From Flavobacteriales bacterium (GTDB lineage: Bacteria; Bacteroidota; Bacteroidia; Flavobacteriales_F; PHOS-HE28), in NCBI GenBank assembly GCA_016788205.1, contig JAEUTA010000007.1:1-64000 (forward strand): DNA of 64,000 nucleotides, given 5' to 3'. Positions 45,388 to 54,190 of this stretch are shown here, one piece after another; positions within the stretch are counted from its first letter, which is position 1; the number at the start of each line of letters is the position of its first letter. The position numbers were made by a program, and so were the translations under genes. The notes beneath the pieces were generated by a model that had not been told where the DNA came from, did not search any database, and saw only the letters and a program-made list of their open reading frames with translations.

Positions 45388-46371
45388 TCAAACTCCTTTG
45401 AAGCAGCGCGATGCCCAGTAGCGCAAGCGAGGTATCGTGATACCGCTGCGTAACATGTAGGTCCATCCTCCCTTAAGCGAGCCATCAGCTATCAGGTAGA
45501 ATAGGCGATCCGTGCGCCGCTTAAGTTCCAGGCGAAGTTCCTCTGAAGGCATGCCCCGCCTGCCAGGCAATTCGTTTTGCAAACGTTGGGTCCAATCGTG
45601 CACAGCACCGACCTGCGCTGTGGTGAGCGGTGTTCGTTCCTGCAGTTGAAGACGATCATGAGCGGCAAGCTCCGCTGCTGACGCAACGAGCCCGTACCAT
45701 CGTAGAATGGCATCGGCCAGTGCCATTCGATCCGCCTTCGCGTCGCGGCCAAAGGCCATGTTCTGTTCACCTACGCGATACCGCGTCAGGGTTTCGGCGA
45801 GGTTGGCGTAAATGCCGTGCTCACCAATGGCAAGCATCACCAGATGATCCTCGCCGGGCAGAAGCCAATCCGCCACCGCGCGCACCCCGCCATGTTGCAC
45901 GATATGCGTGCGGAACATGCATGATGGATAGCTCACCGGTACGGTGAAGAGCCCGACCGCCTTAGCGCGCGCGCCTTCAGCCGTGAAGCGAATGACCTCC
46001 GTTGAAGATCCAAAACACTGCAGCCATGAACCCACGACAGCCACCTCGCGATGCTGATCCAAGTATTCTACCTGGCGCGCCAAGCGCTCCGGGGCCATGA
46101 CATCATCAGCATCAAGTACGGCCAGGTATTCACCTTGTGCAAGCGCGTACCCGCGATCCGCACTTGCAGCACGACCGGAGTTCTTCTCGGCTGGCACGAA
46201 ACGGATGCGAGGGTCAGGAATGGAGCGCACGATGGAAGGTCCATCATCCGTGCTGGCATCGTCGATGATCAACAGTTCAAAGTCGGTGAAGGTGCTCGAA
46301 AGGACACTCTCGATCCCTTCGCGCACGAAGGCGCCCTTGTTGTACAAGGTCATCAGCACCGTCACCTTCAT
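45388..46371 (-). CDS. Family 2 glycosyltransferase
   Basis: The protein is 327 residues. KVTVLMTLYNKGAFVREGI, IDDASTDDGPSIV and YLAVLDADDVMAPERLARQV are the GT-A motifs. It is a paralogue of the gene at 40829-41854 (see there), probably a duplicated transferase now on the far side of module 2. It is the last gene of the eight-gene operon that starts at the ABC permease at 53.2 kb. Confidence 0.92.
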   Translation of the reverse strand: MKVTVLMTLYNKGAFVREGIESVLSSTFTDFELLIIDDASTDDGPSIVRSIPDPRIRFVPAEKNSGRAASADRGYALAQGEYLAVLDADDVMAPERLARQVEYLDQHREVAVVGSWLQCFGSSTEVIRFTAEGARAKAVGLFTVPVSYPSCMFRTHIVQHGGVRAVADWLLPGEDHLVMLAIGEHGIYANLAETLTRYRVGEQNMAFGRDAKADRMALADAILRWYGLVASAAELAAHDRLQLQERTPLTTAQVGAVHDWTQRLQNELPGRRGMPSEELRLELKRRTDRLFYLIADGSLKGGWTYMLRSGITIPRLRYWASRCFKGV

Positions 46372-46407
46372 GGCCTGTACGATGGTGGTGGCGGACGGTA
46401 CATCTGA

Positions 46408-47373
46408 TCAGCGGCGATCGTGTTGATCGAGGAACCGGTCCACCCCCTTGGACCAGGCTTCGGCGAATTCCTGGTGCAAAGGTCCCTTTGAGCGCTGCTG
46501 CAAGTAACGCGAACCGTTCTTGAAAAAGAGATAGAACCTTCCGCGTAGCGCTTGCCCGATCAGATCCATCGGTGTAAGGCGGTAAGGCCGGTCTGGCCGC
46601 TTCACCGTACCACCGTGCATATGGCGCAACATAGCGTTGGAGAAAGCGATGCCTTCGCGCAATCGCAAAAGATATTCCTTCCTGGTTCGGCCTTTACCGA
46701 TCAAGTGTGTGATCCGCAGATCGGGAAACAGCGCCTTTCCCATCCCCAGGTCGCAGGCTACGTGCGAGAATTCATCATCGCCACCGGAATTGAGCTGATC
46801 GCCTTTCCTATCCAGTGACCCGCGGCCTGCGAAGGCCTTCATCCGGCGCGCATATTCCTCCGCAACGTTCCTGCGCACCACCATGCCTGCACCCCAGGGA
46901 ACGACCCCGTCGCCAGGAAGATTCGACCATTGGACGCGGGTCTCGTTGCGCAATGCGAGCATGTCAAGGTAGGGCGCGAGTTCGCTGGCCGGCTGCTCTT
47001 CGAATTCAGGATCGATTATTCCCGCGCCGAAGCAACCGACGAGCGGATGCCCCTCTGCATAGGCCACGACCCGCTCCAGATAATCGGGAGCGAGCACGTT
47101 GTCGTCATCGATGAAAAGGACCAGATCAGAAGCTGCTTCCGTGATGCCGCGAAGGCGGGCTGGCGTAAGTCCGAGTTCATCTTCCCGCACGTGCCTGGCA
47201 TTGGCGTGCCACGACAGATCCCACGTTCCAGCCAACGGGGTGGTCGAATGGTTGTCCACTAAGAGCAATTCCCACGCTGTCCTTTCCAGTGTTTGAGCGC
47301 GCAACCCGTCCAGTGTCCGGCTTAGATGATCCCGGCGCGGGTTGTGCGTGCATATGACAGCGGAAAGGAGCAT
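46408..47373 (-). CDS. Family 2 glycosyltransferase (WcaA/SpsA-like)
   Basis: The protein is 321 residues. The opening LLSAVICTHNPRRDHLSRTL, LLVDNHST, LVLFIDDDNVLAPDYLERV and later GGDDEFSHVACDLGM are typical of the GT2 branch with a DDD metal motif and ED/DDE catalytic block. WGAGMVVRRNVAEEY fits the acceptor-side loop. Context: operon with UGM and pyruvyltransferase. Confidence 0.9.
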   Translation of the reverse strand: MLLSAVICTHNPRRDHLSRTLDGLRAQTLERTAWELLLVDNHSTTPLAGTWDLSWHANARHVREDELGLTPARLRGITEAASDLVLFIDDDNVLAPDYLERVVAYAEGHPLVGCFGAGIIDPEFEEQPASELAPYLDMLALRNETRVQWSNLPGDGVVPWGAGMVVRRNVAEEYARRMKAFAGRGSLDRKGDQLNSGGDDEFSHVACDLGMGKALFPDLRITHLIGKGRTRKEYLLRLREGIAFSNAMLRHMHGGTVKRPDRPYRLTPMDLIGQALRGRFYLFFKNGSRYLQQRSKGPLHQEFAEAWSKGVDRFLDQHDRR

Positions 47374-47426
47374 GGCGACGGGTCTTCAAACAATGCTGTA
47401 CCGGATATCCCTTCGAACGATGGCCC

Positions 47427-48404
47427 TCATCGACGGAACACGGCTCTCAGTTCATTCTTCAATCGGTACTTGAACCGCTCCTGCGGTGTTCCATGCTCGA
47501 GCCAATATCGGAGGTTCGCCTGCGCAGCCTCATGATCACCAGCGCGCTGGAACTGAAGGTACTGCTTCCAGGCCAGGTGTCGCGTGTCCAGCGCTGCTCG
47601 TTGCAAGCTGAAATCGTCATGTCTGAGTGACATGACCCCGGCGAATCGGATGCGGTCGCGAAGGTTCTCCGCGGTACGCATCAATCTTCCTGTGTCGTTC
47701 GCCGCGAAAACGCGGTAGGACGCCAATACATCGGACGTGGTGACACACCCTCCCTGGCTCATGGCCCGACACCACATCTCCCAATCGGCCGTGTGCACCA
47801 GTTCAGGGAGGAACCCTCCGTGCTGCTCATAGAACGAGCGCCTGATCACCACGCCGGCGAACTGAAGCTGGTTCGCGTAATACATCGGTGTGGCATCGTG
47901 CGTACCTGCCTCTGCCACCGTCAATCTGGGCGAAACCCACGTGATGACATCCTCCTCGTCGATGAAGAAGCAACGTGTCGCATACATGGCACTGCCCGGA
48001 TGTGCATGTACCATGGCATCCATCTTGGCATAGAAACCGGGTCCGATCAGATCATCGCCATGCAGAATGTGTACCAGAGCTCCACGACTGCGTTGGATGC
48101 AACTATTGAAGTTGGCGATGGCGCCGACGTTAGCCGGATGGCGATAGAATGAAACACGACCCTGACCTACCTCCCTGACCACCGCTTCGGGATCATCCTT
48201 GGTTGAATGATCGTCCACCACCTCGATCTGCATGACCTCGGCCGACGGGGCCTGAGCAAGCAACCCGGTAAGCGTCCGACGCAGCAATGATGCGCAGTTG
48301 AACGTTGGTATCATGACGGACCACGTGGGTGCGTCGGCCGTGTTCAATGGGGCGATGGTCGGTGCTTGGAACGACCTTGGACCGCGCTGTTCAGTGGACA
48401 TCAT
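47427..48404 (-). CDS. Family 2 glycosyltransferase
   Basis: The protein is 325 residues. The start is set at the ATG at 48404 because it overlaps the UGM stop (ATGA) and the next ATG is adjacent; a TTG at 48422 is also open. WSVMIPTFNCASLLRRTL, VVDDHSTKDDP and LVHILHGDDLIGPGFY carry the GT-A motifs, here with HGDD in the DxD position. Immediately downstream of the galactopyranose mutase gene, it is the best candidate for a galactofuranosyltransferase (inference from position only). Confidence 0.9.
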   Translation of the reverse strand: MMSTEQRGPRSFQAPTIAPLNTADAPTWSVMIPTFNCASLLRRTLTGLLAQAPSAEVMQIEVVDDHSTKDDPEAVVREVGQGRVSFYRHPANVGAIANFNSCIQRSRGALVHILHGDDLIGPGFYAKMDAMVHAHPGSAMYATRCFFIDEEDVITWVSPRLTVAEAGTHDATPMYYANQLQFAGVVIRRSFYEQHGGFLPELVHTADWEMWCRAMSQGGCVTTSDVLASYRVFAANDTGRLMRTAENLRDRIRFAGVMSLRHDDFSLQRAALDTRHLAWKQYLQFQRAGDHEAAQANLRYWLEHGTPQERFKYRLKNELRAVFRR

Positions 48405-49828
48405 CGAGCGATCGTTGTCCAACGTTCAAAGGGCCATGGATGCTTCTTCGCGTTGGCGTGCTCCGGATCAAAGGCCGTTATCTCGGACTTCCCGTTGATC
48501 AGCCGTTCCACGATCTCCACGCCCTGCATGAACGAATGGTCCTGGTTGCTGACCTCATATTTCCAGAGCCCGAAACGGCCACGAGAGTAGACTTCATGCT
48601 CCTCGAAGTAAGGGATGATCTCGCGCAGGGCTTCATCACGATCCACCCCTGGAGTGGGATATCCGTACCCTGCACGATAACTCCAGGTGGAGATGATCTC
48701 ATCGCGCGATGCGATCAACTTGGTGTTCAACGCACCTTGGATGACCTCCTCCAGTAATCCGGGGCCATCAACAGGCTTCACTTCCGATTCGGACACCTCG
48801 CACATGAGCGACCAATGTTGCTGGATGTCCGGTACGTTGTTGGGCGAATAATTGCTGAACACGGTGACCCGGTAGAACGGACAATCAGATTCCGGGAAAT
48901 ACATCCAGCACTTGGTCTTGAGCTCTTCTCGTGGAGCACCTTTCAAGCCAAGGCCGAAGATGTTGGATGTAGAATACTTCAAGCCCTTTTCAGCCGCCGG
49001 TCCCAGATGTTCGACCTGGGCCATTCGGATCAGTTCGGTGAGGGGCAGTGTACTGATCAACTTGTCATAGGCGAACGTCCGTCCATCCGAGAGGAACACA
49101 ACGCGTTCCTTCAGATCGACCCGAACCACCGTGGCCTCAAAGTGGATACGATCCTGGGGCAGGCGATCCGCACATTCCTTCCAAATGGAACCCGTTCCAC
49201 CATGTCTGGGGAATTGGAACGTATTGTTCGGGCCCCACGAAATATCATCGGTCTTGTACACCAGGTTCTTCAATACCCGACCAAGATCGGTAGGTGCTAC
49301 ACGTTCACCCACCCACTTGGAGTTCATGGATGCTGGTGGGAACGCCCAGACCTTGAAGTTGTACGGTTCCATGAAAACCTCGGCCAGTCCTGCACCGAAA
49401 TTGGCATGGATCCACTCCTGGAAGTTCTGTGGTTTGGGGTGCGGGGTCTTGGTGATCGCGACCAGGCCCTGCAAGCACTTGTCCAGATCCTCGGCGGGTA
49501 ACCGATGGATGTTGTTCTGGAAAGGATAGGAAATGAACCGGTCGCGGATCCATACCCAGGACTCCCGCTGATGGTGCAGCCAACCCTCAGCACCTAGGAA
49601 TTCCAGCATGGCCTGGTCGAAATACTCGTAGTGCGAGAATTGGACATGACCGCCGATATCCCAGGTGAAGCCTTTCTCATCGACGAAGGAGGTGGCCAAC
49701 CCCCCTGCGCGATCGCTGGCTTCCAATAGCTGCCAATTCTTATGACCGATGCGGTCCAACTGCCGAGCAGCCCCCAAACCCGTTGGGCCTGCACCCAGGA
49801 TCAATATGCGTTCTTCGTTATGGATCAT
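48401..49828 (-). CDS. glf: UDP-galactopyranose mutase, eukaryote-type
   Basis: The enzyme interconverts UDP-galactopyranose and UDP-galactofuranose using reduced FAD. The protein is 475 residues, longer than the ~370 of E. coli-type Glf and close to fungal enzymes. FAD motif GAGPTG is at 12-17 and GGHVQFSHYEYFD at 59-71. MEPYNFKVWAFPPASMNSKW, RHGGTGSIWKE, CWMYFPESDCPFYR and FSNYSPNN, then GRFGLWKYEVSNQDHSFMQG, match the Aspergillus enzyme almost block for block as I recall it. The first member of the Arg pair in the substrate site (FGLWKYE near GR) is kept. The polysaccharide should contain galactofuranose. Confidence 0.93.
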   Translation of the reverse strand: MIHNEERILILGAGPTGLGAARQLDRIGHKNWQLLEASDRAGGLATSFVDEKGFTWDIGGHVQFSHYEYFDQAMLEFLGAEGWLHHQRESWVWIRDRFISYPFQNNIHRLPAEDLDKCLQGLVAITKTPHPKPQNFQEWIHANFGAGLAEVFMEPYNFKVWAFPPASMNSKWVGERVAPTDLGRVLKNLVYKTDDISWGPNNTFQFPRHGGTGSIWKECADRLPQDRIHFEATVVRVDLKERVVFLSDGRTFAYDKLISTLPLTELIRMAQVEHLGPAAEKGLKYSTSNIFGLGLKGAPREELKTKCWMYFPESDCPFYRVTVFSNYSPNNVPDIQQHWSLMCEVSESEVKPVDGPGLLEEVIQGALNTKLIASRDEIISTWSYRAGYGYPTPGVDRDEALREIIPYFEEHEVYSRGRFGLWKYEVSNQDHSFMQGVEIVERLINGKSEITAFDPEHANAKKHPWPFERWTTIAR

Positions 49829-49835
49829 CTATGGT

Positions 49836-51158
49836 CTATGCGTTGCTTTCCTGATCCAGCAGATCGACGTAAGCTGCAGCCAATGCTGCCTGCTGCGCCG
49901 AACTCTGCCTGATCCGCTCTTCATGCACGGCCCTGTCCTGCAGGATAATGCGAGCGCGTTCCACGATCGCGGCGATCTCCGTATCCGATGGGCAGGCCGA
50001 GAACTCCATCGGATCTTCGTAGCCGAGCAGTGCTTGCACGGTTCGGGTCTTGTGCGAATTGGAGGCCATGAATATGCTGGGCACTCCCGTGCTCGATGCC
50101 ATGATGGCCGGATGATATCGCCCGGTGATATACAACTGTGCCCCGGCCAACAATCCACCCGCAGCTAGGACCGGCGTCTCCTTCGGCACCAAGGTCACAC
50201 CGGCCCTTCGCGCAGCGTGCCGCAAGAATCCGTCTCCATGGCAGGTCTCAACCATGTAAACGCGAAGTCCGATGGCAGCTGTAGCACGTGCCAGCTTCGC
50301 ATATTGCTCCACCGCCTGTTCGCCATGCCGCCATCCACTGGATGTTCCAGAGATGCAGATGTAGGGTGTCCGAAGATCAAGGGCGTCGTACTCAAGCTCT
50401 GAACGGAAAGTGACGGCCAGGCCAGGCTCCGATCGCATCGCCTCCGCAGCGCGGCTGAACCGTTCGCGCCAGGTGAACAAGGCATCCGGTATCTGGACGG
50501 TGTTCGCAGCCCCGATGAGCGACCTGACGAAGGCCAATGACTCACTCTCGCGACAGGCTATGCGGGTGCAATATCCCAACATCACCGTCGCGGCGCTCAT
50601 GACCTGGGCGGTCGGCTCACTGAAAGGGTCCTTCGTGACCATCGCGTTCAGCAAGTACGCCTTCTTACCCTGGGATCTGGCCAGCGCGATCGCGAACAGC
50701 ACATAGGAAGCATCTCGCTTCATGGGCCCGGATAGGATCAGCGTCCCTTCGCCGTTTATTACCAAGGCATCAGCCTCCCGAAGTTGGCTCAGCATCTCCG
50801 CCGCTGAACGATCGGTGCGTGCGAGCGACAAGAAATCTTGAACGCTTTGTTCAGGATCATCCGTGATGAAATCATGCTTCGCTCCCATTGCGAGATCGAG
50901 CCGCTTGACACGGTCGAACTTTTCCGGTGCCTTGTATCGCTCTCGCCACGCCTTGTGATAGAGCCGCCCTGGAAGCGCGCCGCCCATACGGATGAGCCCA
51001 GGGGCATACATGTCCCAGCCCGAGCCCAGAACGGTCTCTATGCCATCGCGCCTTACGACCTGGTGCTTCTTCCGCAACATGGCTTCGAGGGCGGCACCCG
51101 TGGTACGGCAACCGAAATTGGGCAGGCTACGTAGATCGTTGATATACAGGAGGCGCAT
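49836..51158 (-). CDS. Polysaccharide pyruvyl transferase-family protein
   Basis: The protein is 440 residues. The family opening MRLLYINDLRSLPNFGCRTTG is followed by DALVINGEGTLILSG, KKAYLLNAMVTKDPF and, near the C-terminus, AGAQLYITGRYHPAIMASSTGVPSI, the expected active-site region. These enzymes add ketal-linked pyruvate from phosphoenolpyruvate to sugars, giving acidic exopolysaccharide. It sits between the ABC exporter ATPase and the UGM gene in one operon. Confidence 0.9.
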   Translation of the reverse strand: MRLLYINDLRSLPNFGCRTTGAALEAMLRKKHQVVRRDGIETVLGSGWDMYAPGLIRMGGALPGRLYHKAWRERYKAPEKFDRVKRLDLAMGAKHDFITDDPEQSVQDFLSLARTDRSAAEMLSQLREADALVINGEGTLILSGPMKRDASYVLFAIALARSQGKKAYLLNAMVTKDPFSEPTAQVMSAATVMLGYCTRIACRESESLAFVRSLIGAANTVQIPDALFTWRERFSRAAEAMRSEPGLAVTFRSELEYDALDLRTPYICISGTSSGWRHGEQAVEQYAKLARATAAIGLRVYMVETCHGDGFLRHAARRAGVTLVPKETPVLAAGGLLAGAQLYITGRYHPAIMASSTGVPSIFMASNSHKTRTVQALLGYEDPMEFSACPSDTEIAAIVERARIILQDRAVHEERIRQSSAQQAALAAAYVDLLDQESNA

Positions 51159-51178
51159 GGCTTCAGGGGCCGGATGGT

Positions 51179-52333
51179 TCAGATCTGGTAACGCGATAGA
51201 CCAACGACATCACCGGTCACGGTGAGCTGTGTAAAGTTGTAGTGAAGTACCAGGTATTCAGCGGCTCGCTTCGCGCCGAGCACGAAATTGAGCCGGTAGG
51301 TACCGCGCGCCAACTTGATCGAACTCATGCGATGCTCCCATGTACTGGTACCTGCAGGCACTGTGACATAAGGCCCATGGTGGTGGGAGCGCCATTCGCC
51401 TACGCACTCGTCACCTTCGTCCATGATCGTGAATCGGAAATACGCGTCTTCGATGGTCGCATCACTCTCCAGGGTGATACGGGCCACAAGATCACTACCC
51501 CAAGCGATCTCATCGGCGCCCAATTCTACGCTCGCACTTCGTACTGGTTCATGTGCCATACGCACCGGTCCGCTTCCACTCGCAGCTTCCTCATCGTAAG
51601 CGTTCAAGGCGTCCTCGATGGAGCCTTTGTAGCTGACCCTGCCTTTGGTCAACAAGAGACCTTGATCGCAGATGCGGGCCAGGTCACCCCGATGATGGCT
51701 CACGAATATGATGGCCGTACGCTGTTGAAGTTCGCGGATACGATCGTAACACTTTGACCTGAACTGGACATCACCCACGGCCAGGGCTTCATCGATGAGC
51801 AGTACATCGGGGTCCAACGTGGAGGCCACAGCGAAACCCAGACGTACCTGCATCCCTGAAGAGTAGCTCTGCACCGGAGCATCGATGAAGTCAGATAGGT
51901 CGGCGAAGGAAATGATCTCTTCGAACCGTGCGTTGATCTCAGCCTTGCTCAAACCCAGGACCGCTCCGTTCACGTAGATGTTCTCCCTTCCGGTGAGTAT
52001 CGGATTGAAACCGGCGCCAAGAGCGATGAGCGCACCGACACGACCCTTCATGGTGATGCTTCCACGGTCGGGCTTTATCAGTCCGTTCAACATGCGCAAC
52101 AGGGTGGTCTTCCCTGCGCCGTTCCGGCCGATAAGGCCTAGACATTCACCCCGACGCAATTCAAAGTCGACTCCATCGATGGCCCAGAACTCTTTGTTCC
52201 TGAGCATTCCGTCAGGAGTTCGACCGAACAGTTCACCTGCAACGTCGATGACCCCATAGCGCAAAGAGGTGCGTAGATCCTTGCAGAATTTCTTCGAAAG
52301 TCCTTGTGCTGAAACGAGTACTTCTTGAGACAT
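51179..52333 (-). CDS. Polysaccharide ABC exporter ATPase with C-terminal Wzt-like domain
   Basis: The protein is 384 residues. Walker A GRNGAGKT 69-76, signature YSSGMQVRL about 157-165, Walker B VLLIDEA about 178-184, H-loop FVSHHRGD. After the NBD (about 250) a beta-sandwich tail of about 130 residues resembles the glycan-binding Wzt C-terminal domain (ARITLESDATIEDAYFRFTI, GTYRLNFVLGAKRAAEY). It would power export of undecaprenyl-linked glycan with the permease 3 bp upstream. One of two such systems here. Confidence 0.93.
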   Translation of the reverse strand: MSQEVLVSAQGLSKKFCKDLRTSLRYGVIDVAGELFGRTPDGMLRNKEFWAIDGVDFELRRGECLGLIGRNGAGKTTLLRMLNGLIKPDRGSITMKGRVGALIALGAGFNPILTGRENIYVNGAVLGLSKAEINARFEEIISFADLSDFIDAPVQSYSSGMQVRLGFAVASTLDPDVLLIDEALAVGDVQFRSKCYDRIRELQQRTAIIFVSHHRGDLARICDQGLLLTKGRVSYKGSIEDALNAYDEEAASGSGPVRMAHEPVRSASVELGADEIAWGSDLVARITLESDATIEDAYFRFTIMDEGDECVGEWRSHHHGPYVTVPAGTSTWEHRMSSIKLARGTYRLNFVLGAKRAAEYLVLHYNFTQLTVTGDVVGLSRYQI

Positions 52334-52336
52334 GCT

Positions 52337-53230
52337 TCAGGAACTCATACGTTCGATGAGGATAGGCATGGCCAAGCGATAGATGGCCCAGCCCAGGAAC
52401 AGCAGAAGCGAGAACACTGCGAGAACGACGAGGAATTCGAGCGCCATGGGTCCCCATGAACCCGTTAACCAAGCACGACCTTGCAACAACAACGGGGTCA
52501 TGAAATTCCACTGGAACAAGCGGGCCCATAAGCCGCCTTGCGGCATGGCGAACACCACGGGCGTGATGAACATCGCGAACTGTGCCAGTATGGGAATGCT
52601 CCGCCCGATATCCGTGTAGAGAAGCCCTACCGGAGCCAACAACAGGCCGATCGCGGTCCCCACCACCAATATGGCGGCCATTGCGAAAGGCAGCAACAGA
52701 ATGCTCTCGTTCGGACGTACACCGAGCAGCATGATCACCGGTACCAGGACGACCACCTTTACGATAGCATTGAAACCCCACTTGATCATGCCACTGACGA
52801 TAAGCGCTTCCCTGGGAAAATTCAGTTTCGCGAGCATGCTGCGCGCTGCCGTGACTTGTTGCAATGGTGACTGCAATGCTTCGATGAACATCTGCCACAA
52901 CATCGTTCCTGTAAGGACATAGACCGCATAAGGCATACCCGTATCCGCGACTTTGACGATGCCTGCTCCCTGCAGGAATACCCAGGTCAAGGTATTGGCC
53001 AATGGGAGTATGAACGCCCAGAGGTAACCCAGGATGGTACCACGGTACTGTGCACTGATGTCGCGCCGGGCCAGTCGCCACGAAAGCTCCTTGGAGGCAT
53101 ACAGATCCTGCCACATCGAAAGCCAAAGCCCGTTCCGATCACCGGCGGAACGCTCCGACCCATAGTGCGTTATGCGTATAGCGCCCTCACCACCTGCACG
53201 AACCACTCTTCTTTCCTGCCGGTCCTCCAT
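52337..53230 (-). CDS. Polysaccharide ABC exporter permease (Wzm-like)
   Basis: The protein is about 297 residues from the ATG at 53230 (a GTG at 53233 is adjacent). After a cytoplasmic N-terminus come LAWRLARRDISAQYRGTILGYLWAFILPLANTLTW-type sequence, broken here into RRDISAQYRGTILGYLW and the first helix. Five or six helices follow in the ABC-2 layout, ending IYRLAMPILIERMSS. The partner ATPase follows. A strong TATATTTG element lies 104 bp upstream, so this gene heads the operon down to the GT2 at 45.4 kb. Confidence 0.9.
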   Translation of the reverse strand: MEDRQERRVVRAGGEGAIRITHYGSERSAGDRNGLWLSMWQDLYASKELSWRLARRDISAQYRGTILGYLWAFILPLANTLTWVFLQGAGIVKVADTGMPYAVYVLTGTMLWQMFIEALQSPLQQVTAARSMLAKLNFPREALIVSGMIKWGFNAIVKVVVLVPVIMLLGVRPNESILLLPFAMAAILVVGTAIGLLLAPVGLLYTDIGRSIPILAQFAMFITPVVFAMPQGGLWARLFQWNFMTPLLLQGRAWLTGSWGPMALEFLVVLAVFSLLLFLGWAIYRLAMPILIERMSS

Positions 53231-53333
53231 CACAATGCAGCTACCGTGTCATGGAAAAAGGTGGCGGGCGGCAAGCGAAAGCTGGTATTCATCGGCGTTC
53301 CTCAGAAAATTCCGAGGGGCTCGGAAAGGCCAG

Positions 53334-53341
53334 CAAATATA
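53334..53341 (-). promoter_or_regulatory. -7 promoter element of the ABC exporter / UGM operon
   Basis: The minus-strand TATATTTG (TAnnTTTG) lies just beyond the FkbM stop and predicts a leader of about 100 nt before 53230. The 112-bp interval contains nothing else recognised. Confidence 0.6.
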
Positions 53342-53345
53342 GGAC

Positions 53346-54185
53346 TTAGCCTTGTGACAGCACCCCGCTCCACTTGGCCGAAATGAAGCAACGACCGGGT
53401 CTATCCTCGTGCAAAAGTTCCACTGCGTAACCCAAAGGCAGCAACAGCTTCAGTACCTCCATCATGCATACGGCCGAGTGTATCTCCAGCAAGAGCAAGG
53501 GATGATCCCTTTTCAGGATATGCTGGGCACCGGTGAGCACCAGGTGTTCGGCACCTTCCACATCGATCTTGATGGCACGTATCACCGGCCAAACTTCCGT
53601 AGCGGCGAGCGTATCCAACCGATGGACCTGGACTTCAAATCGGGCGAATCCTGATCGCTCGTAGATCATCGGGTCCAGCGGCGGGCGGGCGTGCTCGATA
53701 TAACCGCCCGAGCTGGTCTGGTCATCGATATTGCTCGAAGCGTTGAACACCGAGCGGCCTTCCGTATCGGACAAGGCCAGGGGCCGTAACGATATCCTGC
53801 GAGCCAGCTGATCGTTCAGGCCCACGTTATGTCGAAAACGCTCGATATTGACCGGATTCGGCTCAAAAGCGACGATATCACAGGCCGGCTGAAGGGAGGC
53901 GAAGCAAAGACTGTGGTAACCGATGTGCGCACCGACATCCAGGATGACACCGCTCGCCCACGGCTCATGCACAGTTGACCACAAGAAGGTATCATAAGCG
54001 CCCTGGACCATGTCCTTGAACGCCGGTCGCCCGATATCGGCATAGAGACGGCCGCCGAACAGCGGGCCACCGAGTACGCGATGAACCTCGGGTGATGTGG
54101 ATGGGACGATGGCGACCCGCTTCTTTTTGAACGGACGCAATACGATCGGTGGCAGCAGTTCTCGAATGACCTCCTTGATCGACAT
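53346..54185 (-). CDS. FkbM-family methyltransferase
   Basis: The protein is 279 residues from the ATG at 54185; the upstream open frame belongs to the preceding gene. The SAM-binding site is VILDVGAHIGYHSLCFA, with FEPNPVNIERFRHNV and IRAIKIDVEGAEHLVLTGA further on, both diagnostic for FkbM. These enzymes O-methylate sugars or polyketides; in polysaccharide loci they modify glycan residues. It starts 5 bp after the second exporter ATPase. Confidence 0.93.
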   Translation of the reverse strand: MSIKEVIRELLPPIVLRPFKKKRVAIVPSTSPEVHRVLGGPLFGGRLYADIGRPAFKDMVQGAYDTFLWSTVHEPWASGVILDVGAHIGYHSLCFASLQPACDIVAFEPNPVNIERFRHNVGLNDQLARRISLRPLALSDTEGRSVFNASSNIDDQTSSGGYIEHARPPLDPMIYERSGFARFEVQVHRLDTLAATEVWPVIRAIKIDVEGAEHLVLTGAQHILKRDHPLLLLEIHSAVCMMEVLKLLLPLGYAVELLHEDRPGRCFISAKWSGVLSQG

Positions 54186-54190
54186 GACTT

